A DNA stretch of 64,000 bases from an uncultured Nocardioidaceae bacterium (GTDB taxonomy: Bacteria; Actinomycetota; Actinomycetes; Propionibacteriales; Nocardioidaceae), in the NCBI GenBank assembly GCA_902805845.1, contig CADCUI010000074.1, positions 1 to 64,000 on the forward strand, in the 5' to 3' direction. The number at the start of each line of letters is the position of its first letter. Positions within the stretch are counted from its first letter, which is position 1. The notes beneath the pieces are model-generated. The model saw nothing but the letters and a program-made list of their open reading frames with translations. It did no database searches and was not told the origin of the DNA. Below, piece by piece: positions 46,094 through 55,055 of the stretch. Made by a program: the position numbers and the translations under genes.

Positions 46094-47014
46094 TCAGCCG
46101 GTGGGCGCGTAGGAGAATCCCGCGGCTGCCTCGCGCACAAGCGTGATCGCAGTCTCCAGCAGGCCGCTCGGGCCGCGGGCGCGGGCGAGATGGCGCAGCA
46201 CGATGCGGCGCATGCCCAGCCCCGGCACGTCGAGGGCATCGACTCCGCTCACGTCCAAGGTCTCCAGGGCCAGTGCGGGGATCAGCGTGACGCCTTCGCC
46301 GGCGGCCACCAGTGCCACGGCAGTCGCGTTGCTGTAGTAGGTGTGCGACGTGGCGTCGTCAGCGCCGAGCGAGCGGCGAACCCGTGAGATCGCGCGGGCA
46401 CTGGCGGCCGAGGGGTCGACGCCGAGCCAGGGGAGCGACAGGCGTCCGAGATCGACGGCCTCTCGCCCGAAGAGCGCGCCGGGAGGCACGACCAGCTTCC
46501 AGGGTTCGTCGAGCAGGGGTACGTCGACGGTGCCCCGAGGCGCGAGGTGGCCGCTGGCGGCGTCGAGCTCGACGAAGACTGCGTCGGCCGCCCCGGAGCG
46601 CAACGCACGCATGAGCTCGTCGTACTCGGCCTCGCGGATCTCGAAGTGCAGCCTCGGGTGGCGCGTCTGCCACGTGCCGAGGGCGGGCGCGACGACGCTG
46701 GCGAAGATCGACTCGAAGCCGCCCAGCCGGACGGTGCCGCTCACCTCGGCCTCGTCGCGCTCGAGCCGCTCGCGGACGAGCGTGAGTGCGCGCTCGATGT
46801 CCTCGGCGGCCTCAGCGAGGGCAAGGCCGGCGGGCGTCAGCACGCTGCCGGTGGCAGTCCGCAGCAGCAGCGTGCGGCCGGTCTCCTGCTCGAGCCGCGA
46901 CACCTGTTGCGACACCGCGGAGGCAGTGACGTCCAGCTCGTCGGCTGCTGCGAGAACCCCGCCTGTGCGCGCCACGGCCAGCAGGAATCGCAATCGCTGA
47001 GGCTCGAGTTTCAC
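46094..47014 (-). CDS. LysR-family transcription regulator
   Basis: 306 aa. N-terminal HTH RLRFLLAVARTGGVLAAADE with SAVSQQVSRLEQETG, then a substrate-binding domain. It is divergent from a small membrane protein that it may control. The effector is unknown. GTG start with little ribosome-site signal. In the gap (47015-47145) the sequences GCAATTG (47048-47054) and CAATTGC (47077-47083) form a widely spaced inverted pair that might bind it. Confidence 0.9.
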   Translation of the reverse strand: MKLEPQRLRFLLAVARTGGVLAAADELDVTASAVSQQVSRLEQETGRTLLLRTATGSVLTPAGLALAEAAEDIERALTLVRERLERDEAEVSGTVRLGGFESIFASVVAPALGTWQTRHPRLHFEIREAEYDELMRALRSGAADAVFVELDAASGHLAPRGTVDVPLLDEPWKLVVPPGALFGREAVDLGRLSLPWLGVDPSAASARAISRVRRSLGADDATSHTYYSNATAVALVAAGEGVTLIPALALETLDVSGVDALDVPGLGMRRIVLRHLARARGPSGLLETAITLVREAAAGFSYAPTG

Positions 47015-47145
47015 TTCACTGACACTAAACCCTCCATGTATTCAACTGCAATTGATCTAACCCCTGCTGAGGGTCACAATTGCGGCGTCAGGCAGGTCAG
47101 GTCGGGTCGCGGGAAGCGGCAGAGGGTGAGCAGAAAGGGAGGCGC

Positions 47146-47469
47146 ATGATCGCGGCAGCGCTGGGGTGGGTCGGGACGGTTGGCACGTTTGGTGCCTACC
47201 TCCTGTTGACCCGTGGCCTCTGGCACGCGACGTCCCTCCGCTATGCCGCGCTCAATGGTGTCGCTGGGCTCCTAGGTGCGGTGGGGAGCAGCCTCTACGG
47301 CGCCTGGCCCAGCGTCATCTCGAACCTGCTGTGGTCGGGCTTGGCCGCGCACTCGTTCGTGTCGACCTATCGCGAGCGACGAGGCCACCGGCGGCCTGCA
47401 CCCACCGAGGTGAACCCCGCCCCCGAGCCGCCCATCAGTGACGTGCCCGTCCTGGCGCGGGCCGCGTAG
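47146..47469 (+). CDS. Small membrane protein, CBU_0592-like
   Basis: 107 aa with three hydrophobic segments: GWVGTVGTFGAYLLL, LNGVAGLLGAVGSSLYG and PSVISNLLWSGLAAHSFV. The pattern resembles the CBU_0592 small membrane family. The C-terminal 30 residues are Pro-rich and polar. Function unknown. ATG 47146 has AAAGGGAGG upstream. Divergent from the LysR gene. Confidence 0.75.
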   Translation: MIAAALGWVGTVGTFGAYLLLTRGLWHATSLRYAALNGVAGLLGAVGSSLYGAWPSVISNLLWSGLAAHSFVSTYRERRGHRRPAPTEVNPAPEPPISDVPVLARAA

Positions 47470-47602
47470 GCGAGGTGCTGTCTCAGAGCAGCGGCGCTCG
47501 TGAAATCGCAGTGGGGCCCAGGGCCGCCATTCGGCTCTCTTCGATGAGCGTCCGCCTGCGTCGTGGCGCCGCTCGGGCTCGAGCCGGCGACGCTGCGTCG
47601 GC

Positions 47603-47624
47603 GCACCGCCTGAGGCGGCGGTGC
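47603..47624 (+). terminator. Hairpin before the proline dehydrogenase gene
   Basis: GCACCGCC (47603-47610) pairs with GGCGGTGC (47617-47624) across a 6-nt loop. It can be a terminator for the small membrane protein gene. A TAGCCT hexamer just after it (47632-47637) is a possible -10 box for putA. Confidence 0.45.
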
Positions 47625-47699
47625 CACCGCGTAGCCTGAAGGCAGCGGACGGCCACTCGCGGCACGTCCGCATGTCGATCCGGAAGACCGAGGTGCTCC

Positions 47700-48632
47700 G
47701 TGCTGCTGAGGCACTCCCTGCTGGCGTTGTCCCGCAGCGACCGGGTCAAGCAGCTGATCACGACGACGCCGGTCTCCAGCAACGTGGTCGGCCGCTACGT
47801 CCCCGGTGAGTCGACCCGTGAGGCCGTCGACGTGGTGGAGCAGCTGGTGGCGGCCGGGAACACCGTGAGCCTGGACTTCCTCGGCGAGGACACCCTCGAG
47901 CGTGCGCACGCCGACGACACCGTCACGGCGTACCTCGACGTCCTCGAGGCGCTGTCGGCCCGCGGGCTCGCGCCGTCCGCAGAGGTGTCGGTGAAGCTGT
48001 CCGCGGTCGGTCAGGCGCTGCCCGACGGCGGCGAGCGCGTCGCTCTCGACAACGCCCGCCGCATCTGCCACGCAGCACGAGCCGCGGGGACGGTGGTCAG
48101 CCTCGACATGGAGGACCACACGACCACCGACTCCACGCTCCGGGTGCTGCGCGAGCTCCGCCAGGACTTTCCCGAGACCGGCGCCGTGCTCCAGGCCTAC
48201 CTGCACCGCACCGAGGCCGACTGCCGCGAGCTCGCGACGGCGGGTTCCCGGGTCCGGCTGTGCAAGGGCGCCTACAACGAGCCGGAGTCCGTGGCCTACC
48301 AGTCCCGGCTCGACGTCGACCGCTCCTTCGTCCGGTGCCTGCGGATCCTCATGGAGGGCGATGGCTACCCGATGGTGGCCAGCCACGACCCCAACATGGT
48401 CGCGATCGCGACGGCGCTCGTACGCCGGACCGGGCGGTCCGAGGACACCTACGAGTTCCAGATGCTCTACGGCATCCGCCCCGACGAACAGCAGCGGCTG
48501 GTCGAGGAGGGCCACCGCGTGCGGGTCTACGTGCCCTACGGGCAGGAGTGGTACGGGTACCTGATGCGCCGGCTCGCCGAGCGCCCGAGCAACCTCAGCT
48601 TCTTCCTCAGGTCGCTGGTGTCGACGAAGTAG
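47700..48632 (+). CDS. Proline dehydrogenase
   Basis: 310-aa single-domain (PutB-type) FAD enzyme that oxidises proline to pyrroline-5-carboxylate at the membrane. TIM-barrel segments SVKLSAVGQALP, VSLDMEDHTTTDSTL, LQAYLHRTEADC, RLCKGAYNEPE and EFQMLYGIRP are diagnostic. GTG start with GAGG upstream. It sits beside proC, which carries out the reverse, anabolic step. Confidence 0.94.
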   Translation: MLLRHSLLALSRSDRVKQLITTTPVSSNVVGRYVPGESTREAVDVVEQLVAAGNTVSLDFLGEDTLERAHADDTVTAYLDVLEALSARGLAPSAEVSVKLSAVGQALPDGGERVALDNARRICHAARAAGTVVSLDMEDHTTTDSTLRVLRELRQDFPETGAVLQAYLHRTEADCRELATAGSRVRLCKGAYNEPESVAYQSRLDVDRSFVRCLRILMEGDGYPMVASHDPNMVAIATALVRRTGRSEDTYEFQMLYGIRPDEQQRLVEEGHRVRVYVPYGQEWYGYLMRRLAERPSNLSFFLRSLVSTK

Positions 48633-48637
48633 CGCAG

Positions 48638-48669
48638 GCAGGACAGGGCAGCAGCAGGACAGGGCAGCA
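48638..48669. repeat. Tandem duplication of 16 bp before proC
   Basis: GCAGGACAGGGCAGCA occurs twice without a gap (48638-48653 and 48654-48669), directly before the AGGAAGGGAG ribosome site of proC. Confidence 0.8.
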
Positions 48670-48684
48670 AGGAAGGGAGACGTC

Positions 48685-49494
48685 ATGGACGCAACCGTCG
48701 CGATCCTGGGGGCGGGAGTCATGGGGGAGACCCTGCTCTCGGGGCTCATCCGCGCCGGCCGCCCGGTGGGCAGCCTGCTCGTGGGCGAGAAGCGGTCCGA
48801 GCGTGCCGCCGAGCTCCAGGAGCGGTACGGCGTCGACGTGGTGTCCAACCGGGAAGCCGCCCGTCGCGCCGACACGCTGGTGCTGGTCGTGAAGCCCCAG
48901 GACATGGCCGACCTCCTCGACGAGGTGGCCGGCGAGCTGCGGGCCGAGCAGCTGGTGGTCTCGCTCGCCGCCGGGATCACGACAGAGTTCATCGAGGCGC
49001 GGCTCCCGGACGGTGTCGCGGTGGTCCGGGTGATGCCCAACACCCCCGCCCTGGTCGACGAGGGCATGGCGGCTATCTCGCGAGGCTCCCACTGCGACGA
49101 GGCTCACCTCGTCGAGGCGGAGTCACTGCTGGCGGCCACCGGACGGGTGCTCCGGGTTCCCGAGCGTCAGCAGGACGCCGTCACCGCGATCAGCGGCTCG
49201 GGTCCGGCGTACCTGTTCTTCGTCGTGGAGGCGATGATCGAGGCAGGAGTGCACCTGGGGCTGCCCCGCACCACGGCCACCGAGCTGGTCGTGCAGACCG
49301 TCGTGGGCTCGGCCAAGCTGCTCCGCGAGACCGGCGAGCACCCGACGGTGCTGCGCGAGCAGGTCACGTCCCCGGGAGGAACCACCGCGGCGGCCGTGCG
49401 GCAGCTCGAGGACCACAAGGTCCGCGCCGCGTTCCTGACCGCGATGGAGGCGGCGCGCGACCGCTCTCGCGCCCTCGCCGACGGCACGGCGTGA
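48685..49494 (+). CDS. proC: Pyrroline-5-carboxylate reductase
   Basis: 269 aa. Last step of proline synthesis, NADPH-dependent. The Rossmann motif VAILGAGVMGETLLSGLIRAG opens the protein (residues about 4-24), followed by VKPQDM, AGITTEFIE, RVMPNTPALV, and the C-terminal signature SGSGPAYLFFVVEAM with REQVTSPGGTTAAAV. ATG with GGGAG 7 nt upstream. Matches Rv0500 by position. Confidence 0.96.
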   Translation: MDATVAILGAGVMGETLLSGLIRAGRPVGSLLVGEKRSERAAELQERYGVDVVSNREAARRADTLVLVVKPQDMADLLDEVAGELRAEQLVVSLAAGITTEFIEARLPDGVAVVRVMPNTPALVDEGMAAISRGSHCDEAHLVEAESLLAATGRVLRVPERQQDAVTAISGSGPAYLFFVVEAMIEAGVHLGLPRTTATELVVQTVVGSAKLLRETGEHPTVLREQVTSPGGTTAAAVRQLEDHKVRAAFLTAMEAARDRSRALADGTA

Positions 49495-49531
49495 GCGACC
49501 AGGCCGCGGCTGCCGCCGCCGGGGCGACGAG

Positions 49532-50740
49532 GTGAGCGGACCGGCGTGCGTCGTCTTCGACCAGAGCCTGGTCGAGTACGACTTCGGCGCCGGCCACCCG
49601 ATGAACCCGGTGCGCGTCGATCTCACGATGCGGCTTGCCCAGGAGCTGGGCGTCGTGCCGCCGGGCAGCGCCGCGACGCGGCCCGGGCATGACGGGTTGG
49701 CCGTCGTCTCGGCGCCCGTCGCCGACGAGGACCTGCTGCTGACCGTCCACGACGAGGCGCTGGTGGAGTCGGTGGTCCGGTCCGGGGACGACCCCGGACG
49801 GGTCGACCTCGGCCGAGGGCTCGGCACCGACGACAACCCGACGTTCGCCGGCATGCACCGGGCCTCGGCCCACATCGTCGGCGCGACCGTCGAGGCGGCG
49901 CGGCGCGTGTGGTCGCGGGAGGCGCTGCACGCGGCCAACATCACCGGCGGGCTGCACCACGCCATGCCGGACCGGGCCAGCGGGTTCTGCGTCTACAACG
50001 ACGTCGCGGTGGCCATCCGGTGGCTGCTCGACCAGGGCGCGGGGCGCATCGCCTACGTCGACGTGGACGTGCACCACGGCGACGGTGTGGAGCGGATCTT
50101 CTACGACGACCCGCGGGTGCTGACCATCAGCCTGCACGAGACCGGCCAGATGCTCTTCCCTGGCACAGGGTTCCCGGAGGACAGCGGTGGTCCTGGCGCC
50201 GAGGGCAGCGCGGTCAACGTCGCACTCCCACCCGGGACCTCGGACGCCGGCTGGCTCCGCGCGTTCCACGCGGTCGTGCCGCCGCTGGTCCGCGAGTTCG
50301 CCCCCGATGTCCTCGTCACCCAGCACGGCTGCGACTCCCACACCGAGGACCCGCTCGCCCACCTGATGCTGACCATCGATGGCCAGCGTGCCTCCTACGA
50401 GGCACTGCACGACCTCGCCCACGAGGTGTGCGAGGGCCGGTGGGTCGCCACCGGCGGAGGCGGCTACGCGCTGGTGGACGTCGTGCCGCGGGCGTGGACG
50501 CACCTGCTGGGCGTCCTCGGGGGCGCACCGGTGACCCCTGCCACGCTGGTTCCCGAGGGCTGGCGCGAGCACGTCCTGCACCGGTTGGGCCGTCAGGGGC
50601 CGCTGCGGATGACCGACGGCCGGACCCCCGTCTTCCGAGACTGGGGCCAGGGCTACGACCCCAACAGCGGGCTGGACCGAGCGGTGCAGGCAACGCGGGG
50701 AGCAGTGTTCCCGTTGCACGGTTTGGACCCACTGCCGTAA
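49532..50740 (+). CDS. Histone deacetylase-like (AcuC) amidohydrolase
   Basis: 402 aa. Zinc-dependent deacetylase fold of the AcuC/HDAC class I type: HHAMPDRASGFCVYNDVA, DVDVHHGDGVERIF with H181-H182, SLHETGQMLFPGTG and GGGGYAL. In Bacillus AcuC removes acetyl groups from acetyl-CoA synthetase, so a similar metabolic role is likely. GTG start with little spacing room. It is an insertion relative to the mycobacterial proC-HTH order. Confidence 0.92.
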   Translation: MSGPACVVFDQSLVEYDFGAGHPMNPVRVDLTMRLAQELGVVPPGSAATRPGHDGLAVVSAPVADEDLLLTVHDEALVESVVRSGDDPGRVDLGRGLGTDDNPTFAGMHRASAHIVGATVEAARRVWSREALHAANITGGLHHAMPDRASGFCVYNDVAVAIRWLLDQGAGRIAYVDVDVHHGDGVERIFYDDPRVLTISLHETGQMLFPGTGFPEDSGGPGAEGSAVNVALPPGTSDAGWLRAFHAVVPPLVREFAPDVLVTQHGCDSHTEDPLAHLMLTIDGQRASYEALHDLAHEVCEGRWVATGGGGYALVDVVPRAWTHLLGVLGGAPVTPATLVPEGWREHVLHRLGRQGPLRMTDGRTPVFRDWGQGYDPNSGLDRAVQATRGAVFPLHGLDPLP

Positions 50741-50892
50741 CGATTGTCCAGTCGACGCGCGGCGGATCGTCAACTTTTCGCTCAAGTGGTGTCCTAAGCC
50801 CCATCCGTCACACTACGCTTCGGCCACGAGCGCATCGTCGTTCCTCCGGTGGGGAAGCCGGGGGCGTGTGGTCTCAGAAAGTGCGGTGCATC

Positions 50893-51111
50893 ATGCCCGA
50901 CAAGAGGGCTGGGTCAGGCTCCGGGGACATCTCCGGTGTCAAGTTCCTCACCGTCGCCGAGGTGGCCTCGGTGATGCGCGTGTCGAAGATGACCGTCTAC
51001 CGCCTCGTGCACTCGGGTGAGCTGCCCGCCGTGCGCGTGGGGCGGTCGTTCCGGGTGCCGGAGGACGCCGTCGACGAGTACCTGCGGCGGAGCTTCTTCC
51101 AGACCGGCTGA
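50893..51111 (+). CDS. BldC-like small helix-turn-helix protein
   Basis: 72 aa. MerR-type HTH/excisionase domain FLTVAEVASVMRVSKMTVYR with AVRVGRSFRVPEDAVDEYL. It is near-ubiquitous in actinobacteria beside bS22; Streptomyces BldC is a paralogous developmental regulator. The ATG has a weak ribosome site. A TACGCT at about 50814-50819 may be the -10 box, giving a leader of about 70 nt. Confidence 0.93.
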   Translation: MPDKRAGSGSGDISGVKFLTVAEVASVMRVSKMTVYRLVHSGELPAVRVGRSFRVPEDAVDEYLRRSFFQTG

Positions 51112-51276
51112 GGCGCCGGCGCGCGACAGACAGCAGGGGCGTGGGCCGGTGGTCCGCGCCCCTCGTCGTACCGGTCCACCTCCGACACCGGCGGAAGGAG
51201 CAGTGGCGGGCGCCGGTTAGGGTGGTGCGTCCGGCGCAGGGCCCTGCCCCGGTCGACGTCGCGAAAGGTTGTTGGA

Positions 51277-51378
51277 GTGGGTTCGGTCATCAAGAAGCGC
51301 CGCAAGCGCATGGCGAAGAAGAAGCACCGCAAGCTGTTGAAGAAGACTCGCGTCCAGCGACGCCGCCTCGGCAAGTAG
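51277..51378 (+). CDS. Small ribosomal protein bS22-type (AURKAIP1/COX24 domain)
   Basis: Only 33 aa, from GTG 51277 to TAG 51376-51378. Fifteen residues are Lys or Arg ([17 protein letters not shown]). The matching 33-residue peptide is a known extra 30S protein of actinobacteria (Rv0500B in M. tuberculosis), seen in ribosome structures. GAAAGG lies 8-13 nt upstream, and TAGGGT near 51219-51224 may be its -10 box. Easily missed because it is so short. Confidence 0.93.
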   Translation: MGSVIKKRRKRMAKKKHRKLLKKTRVQRRRLGK

Positions 51379-51392
51379 CCCCGGGAAGGGAC

Positions 51393-52439
51393 ATGGGACG
51401 GGTCGTCCTCGTCACCGGGGTGTCCCAGGACCTCGGTGGGCGCCTCGCGCGCCGCATCTCGACCGATCCCGAGGTCAGCCGGGTCGTCGGCGTGGACGCC
51501 GTCCCGCCGCGGCAGGACCTCGCGGCCGTTCGCTTCGTCCGCGCCGACATCCGCAACCCCGTGATCGCCAAGGTGATCGCGGGCGAGGACGTCGACACCG
51601 TCGTGCACACCTCCGTGGTGGCCTCGGCCGCCCTGGTCGGTGGCCGGACGTCGATGAAGGATCACAACGTCATCGGCACGATGCAGCTGCTTGCGGCCTG
51701 CCAGCGCGCGCCGGGGCTGGAGCGGCTCGTCGTGAAGTCGTCCGCGGAGGTCTACGGCTCCTCGAGCCGCGACCCGGCGATGTTCACCGAGGACATGACC
51801 GCCAAGCGGCCGCCCCAGGGCGGTTACGGCAAGGACGTGCTGGAGGTCGAGGGCTACGTCCGTGGCTTCTCGCGCCGACGCCCGGACGTCGTGGTGACCC
51901 AGCTCCGCAACGCGAGCACGGTCGCGTCGTACACGCGGTCCCCGCTCGGTGACTACCTCCGGCTCAACCCGACGCCGAAGGTGATCGGGTACGACGCCCG
52001 ATTCCAGCTGCTGCACTACGACGACCTGGTGGCGGTGCTGCACCACGCTGCCCTGGCCGGGGTGCACGGCACCTTCAACGTCGCCGGGGACGGCATGCTG
52101 ATGATGTCCCAGGCGATCCACAGGCTCGGGCACCGCGTCCTGCCACTGCCTCGGCTCACCTTGGGTGCGCTGGGCTCCCTGGTGCGGCAGAGCGGGCTCG
52201 GGCTGCCGGACTTCACCCCGGAGCAGCTGCAGTTCCTGACCTACGGCCGTGGGCTCGACGCCACGCGGATGCGGGAGGTGCTCGGCTTCGAACCGAGGTA
52301 CACCACCGAGCAGGCACTGTTGGAGTTCGCCAGCTCGGTGACCTCCCCCACGCGAGTCACGCATCCGGTGGTCCTGGCCGAGAGTCTGGTCTCCGGAGTC
52401 CTTGCCGGAATCCTGGCAGGAGGAGGCAGGGGTGGCTGA
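51393..52439 (+). CDS. NAD-dependent epimerase/dehydratase
   Basis: 348-aa extended SDR protein. The usual NAD motif GxxGxxG is VTGVSQDLGGRLA, so the second Gly is replaced; the YxxxK pair is read in GGYGKDVLEVEGYV with SSAEVYG before it. Called GalE2-like by synteny with Rv0501, but the substrate is unknown. ATG with GGGAAGGG upstream, 14 bp after the bS22 stop. The next gene starts inside its last codons. Confidence 0.87.
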   Translation: MGRVVLVTGVSQDLGGRLARRISTDPEVSRVVGVDAVPPRQDLAAVRFVRADIRNPVIAKVIAGEDVDTVVHTSVVASAALVGGRTSMKDHNVIGTMQLLAACQRAPGLERLVVKSSAEVYGSSSRDPAMFTEDMTAKRPPQGGYGKDVLEVEGYVRGFSRRRPDVVVTQLRNASTVASYTRSPLGDYLRLNPTPKVIGYDARFQLLHYDDLVAVLHHAALAGVHGTFNVAGDGMLMMSQAIHRLGHRVLPLPRLTLGALGSLVRQSGLGLPDFTPEQLQFLTYGRGLDATRMREVLGFEPRYTTEQALLEFASSVTSPTRVTHPVVLAESLVSGVLAGILAGGGRGG

Positions 52440-53535
52440 CGCGGAGGTCATCCCGCTGGGGACCCGCGGTCGGCACGGATCACCCGCCGGGTCGCTGGAC
52501 GGGCCTCCGTCGGTGCCGCAACAACAGCCGGCTGTCAGGGCCGAGACGACCACGGACCCGGTGAGCGGCGCCGAGAAGACGGCGCCCCGTGCGACATCGG
52601 CCCCCGCCGGGACGACGACGATGCCCCTGTCCGGGCGCCCCGGGTTCCCGATCGAGGAGCTGATCTCCGCGGCCAACGCCGTGGGCCGGCTGGTCCTCGG
52701 GGAGGACGGCGAGCGCAAGCTGGCCGAGCTGCTGGCCTTGCTCCGGCGGCGGGTGACCGGTGACTACACCGTCGACGAGTACGGACTGGACACCGAGCTC
52801 ACCGACCGCTTCCTCCTGGAGATCGTGCGGCCACTCGCCACCACGTGGTTCAGGGTCGAGGTCCGCGGCGTCGAGAACATTCCCGCCGACGGTGGCGCCC
52901 TGCTGGTCTCCAACCACTCCGGCACCATCCCGCTCGACGGGCTCGTCACGATGTTCGCGGTGCACGAGTCGACCGGGCGGCATCTCCGCCCCCTCGGGGC
53001 GGACCTCGTCTTCCGCCTGCCCTTCGTGGGGGAGGTGGCGCGCAGGGCGGGCGCCACCCTGGCGTGCTCGGAGGACGCCACGAGGATGCTCGGCGCGGGC
53101 GAGCTCGCCGGTGTCTGGCCGGAGGGGTTCAAGGGCATCGGCAAGCGCTACTCCCAGCGCTACAAGCTGCAGCGCTTCGGTCGCGGCGGCTTCGTCTCGG
53201 CTGCGATCCGCACCGGCGTACCGATCGTGCCGTGCTCGGTCGTGGGTGCGGAGGAGATCTACCCCATGGTGGGCAACGTGCCGGCACTGGCGCGGCTGCT
53301 GCGGCTTCCCTACGTCCCGGTCACGCCGTTCTTCCCGCTGCTGGGCCCGCTCGGGCTCATGCCGTTGCCGTCGAAGTGGGTGATCGAGTTCGGTGAACCG
53401 ATCCGCACCGACTCCTACGACCCCGGTGCGGCCGACGACCCGATGCTGGTCTTCAACGTGACCGATCAGGTCCGCGAGACGATCCAGCAGACGCTCTACA
53501 CGTTGCGGATGCGACGCAAGTCCGTCTTCCACTGA
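52432..53535 (+). CDS. PlsC-like 1-acyl-glycerol-3-phosphate acyltransferase family protein
   Basis: 367 aa. About 80 residues of disordered N terminus precede the PlsC domain with catalytic NHSGTIPLD (HX4D) near residue 165, and WPEGFKGIGKRYSQRYKLQR and VPIVPCSVVGAEE. Likely transfers acyl chains in lipid synthesis, but the acceptor is unknown. Corresponds to Rv0502. GTG 52432 overlaps the epimerase stop and has AGGAGGCAGG upstream. Confidence 0.88.
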   Translation: MADAEVIPLGTRGRHGSPAGSLDGPPSVPQQQPAVRAETTTDPVSGAEKTAPRATSAPAGTTTMPLSGRPGFPIEELISAANAVGRLVLGEDGERKLAELLALLRRRVTGDYTVDEYGLDTELTDRFLLEIVRPLATTWFRVEVRGVENIPADGGALLVSNHSGTIPLDGLVTMFAVHESTGRHLRPLGADLVFRLPFVGEVARRAGATLACSEDATRMLGAGELAGVWPEGFKGIGKRYSQRYKLQRFGRGGFVSAAIRTGVPIVPCSVVGAEEIYPMVGNVPALARLLRLPYVPVTPFFPLLGPLGLMPLPSKWVIEFGEPIRTDSYDPGAADDPMLVFNVTDQVRETIQQTLYTLRMRRKSVFH

Positions 53536-53611
53536 CCATCGGCCCACGGGCGGTTGCAATCCCTGCTCCAGCGGCTGCTCCAGTGGCGTTGCGGGAGGTG
53601 CCGACCGAACC

Positions 53612-54958
53612 TCAGGTCGACCTGTCGATGATCTGGACGATTCCGTCCGGAGGGGGGTCGTCGACGGTTTCCCCGCCGCCCTCGCCCACGCCCACGCTCG
53701 CGCTTGGGTCCGGCGTGGGTGGGGTCGCTTGCGGAGTCGGCGTCGGAGTGGGAGTCGGCGTCGCGTCCGGGGTCGGTGTGGGGGTGGGCGTGGGGGTCGG
53801 TGTGGGACTCGGATCCGGGGTCGGCGTCGGTGTGGGACTCGGATCCGGGGTCGGCGTGGGACTCGGCGCTGGTGTGGGCGTGGGGGTCGGGTTCGGCGCT
53901 GTGCCCGGGTCTGTGCCGGGGTCGACGTCCTCCGCCGGCGGACCGGACCCGGTGCCCCCGGAGTCACCGTCGCCGGCGTCGGCTCCCTGGTCCCCCTCGC
54001 CCGTGCCTTGGTCCGGCAACCCCGGCTCGATCGTCGTACCGACGTCACCGGCGTCCGGTGCGAGCGGAGCCACCCCGGTCTCGCCCTCGGGGTACACAGC
54101 CTCGCTGTTGTCGGTCGGCAACCACGCCAGGTCTCCGGCGAGACCCGGGTCGTCGGCGACCGCAAGCGTCTCCGGCACCTCGAGCGGGGGACCGAGGTCG
54201 CAGGCGGTGCAGGTCTCACTCAGGCTCTCGCCGATGTACGTCAGCGTCTCCGCTGCCTGGGCCAGCTCCGCCTGCTGTTCGGGCGCCATCTCCACGAGCT
54301 CGTCCAGCGACGAGATCCCCTCCGCGGCGAAGTCGCGCACCTCGCGCACCGTGTCCTTGTCCCCGGTCTCGACGTACGCGGCAAGCAACAGCTCCGACCC
54401 CGCTGCGGCCTGCTCCCGATAGGTCGTGATCGTCACGGGCACCTGGGTCGTGGTCGTCGGGCTGGCCGGCTCCTGCAGCAGCGCGCTCACCTCGATGAGC
54501 CGGGTGGCGGCGTGGTCGAGCAGCTGCCGTCCCTTCTCGGCGGGCTCGGTGCTCAGAGCTGTCTCCGCTGCCTCGATGCCGCGCTTGACGGGATAGAGCG
54601 CGTCGCCGGGCAGGGCACTCTCCGCGGCCGTCGCCATGCCAGCCGAGCCCCCGACCAGGGCGAAAGCGGCAGCGGCGGCCGCCAGGCGGCGCTCGCGGCC
54701 GCCGGCCCGACGGGGCGGGAGCACGTCGGGGGCGTCCGGCCGGGCGGGCTCGGAGGACGCGGCGGCCTCGGCCATGAGACGCCCGCGCAGCGTCGTGGTG
54801 AAGTCGGCTCGTGGGTCTGCCGGCGGCTCCGCGCGGAGACGTCCCACGACCGCGACCAGTTCCGCGAGCTCGGGTACGAGGGCTCCCCCCGAGGGGCCCG
54901 CCTCCACCGCAGCGGCGAACTCCTCCGCGCGCTTCTTCGCGCCCAGCAAGGAGGTCAT
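53612..54958 (-). CDS. DUF5667-type membrane protein, probable RsbN-like anti-sigma factor
   Basis: 448 aa. A cytoplasmic N-terminal region (about 1-85) that could bind sigma, a single membrane segment (about 92-112, [20 protein letters not shown]), an extracellular helical domain starting [18 protein letters not shown] (DUF5667 style) and then a long Pro/Thr/Asp tail with (PT)n repeats. It lies directly downstream of a BldN-like sigma gene, as rsbN does in Streptomyces. The sigma-binding role is inferred from position and layout. Confidence 0.75.
   Translation of the reverse strand: MTSLLGAKKRAEEFAAAVEAGPSGGALVPELAELVAVVGRLRAEPPADPRADFTTTLRGRLMAEAAASSEPARPDAPDVLPPRRAGGRERRLAAAAAAFALVGGSAGMATAAESALPGDALYPVKRGIEAAETALSTEPAEKGRQLLDHAATRLIEVSALLQEPASPTTTTQVPVTITTYREQAAAGSELLLAAYVETGDKDTVREVRDFAAEGISSLDELVEMAPEQQAELAQAAETLTYIGESLSETCTACDLGPPLEVPETLAVADDPGLAGDLAWLPTDNSEAVYPEGETGVAPLAPDAGDVGTTIEPGLPDQGTGEGDQGADAGDGDSGGTGSGPPAEDVDPGTDPGTAPNPTPTPTPAPSPTPTPDPSPTPTPTPDPSPTPTPTPTPTPTPDATPTPTPTPTPQATPPTPDPSASVGVGEGGGETVDDPPPDGIVQIIDRST
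53700..53905 (-). repeat. Pro-Thr coding tandem repeat
   Basis: Repeated GTGGGxGTCGG-like units, including two near-identical 33-bp blocks, encode a [12 protein letters not shown]-like stretch near the C terminus of the anti-sigma-like protein. It probably forms a stiff wall-spanning stalk. Confidence 0.8.
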
Positions 54959-55055
54959 CGCGGGTGTCCTGTCGTGACGGGGTGAGCTGATGTCACCGGG
55001 ATCAACGACTCACCCCAGGCCTGCGTTACGGACAAACCGGAAGTGCTCCGCCCGC

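Noticed and set aside
53700-53905. A non-coding satellite or CRISPR at the GTGGG repeats
   Set aside because: The repeats keep the minus-strand frame and encode a Pro-Thr tail in a real gene.
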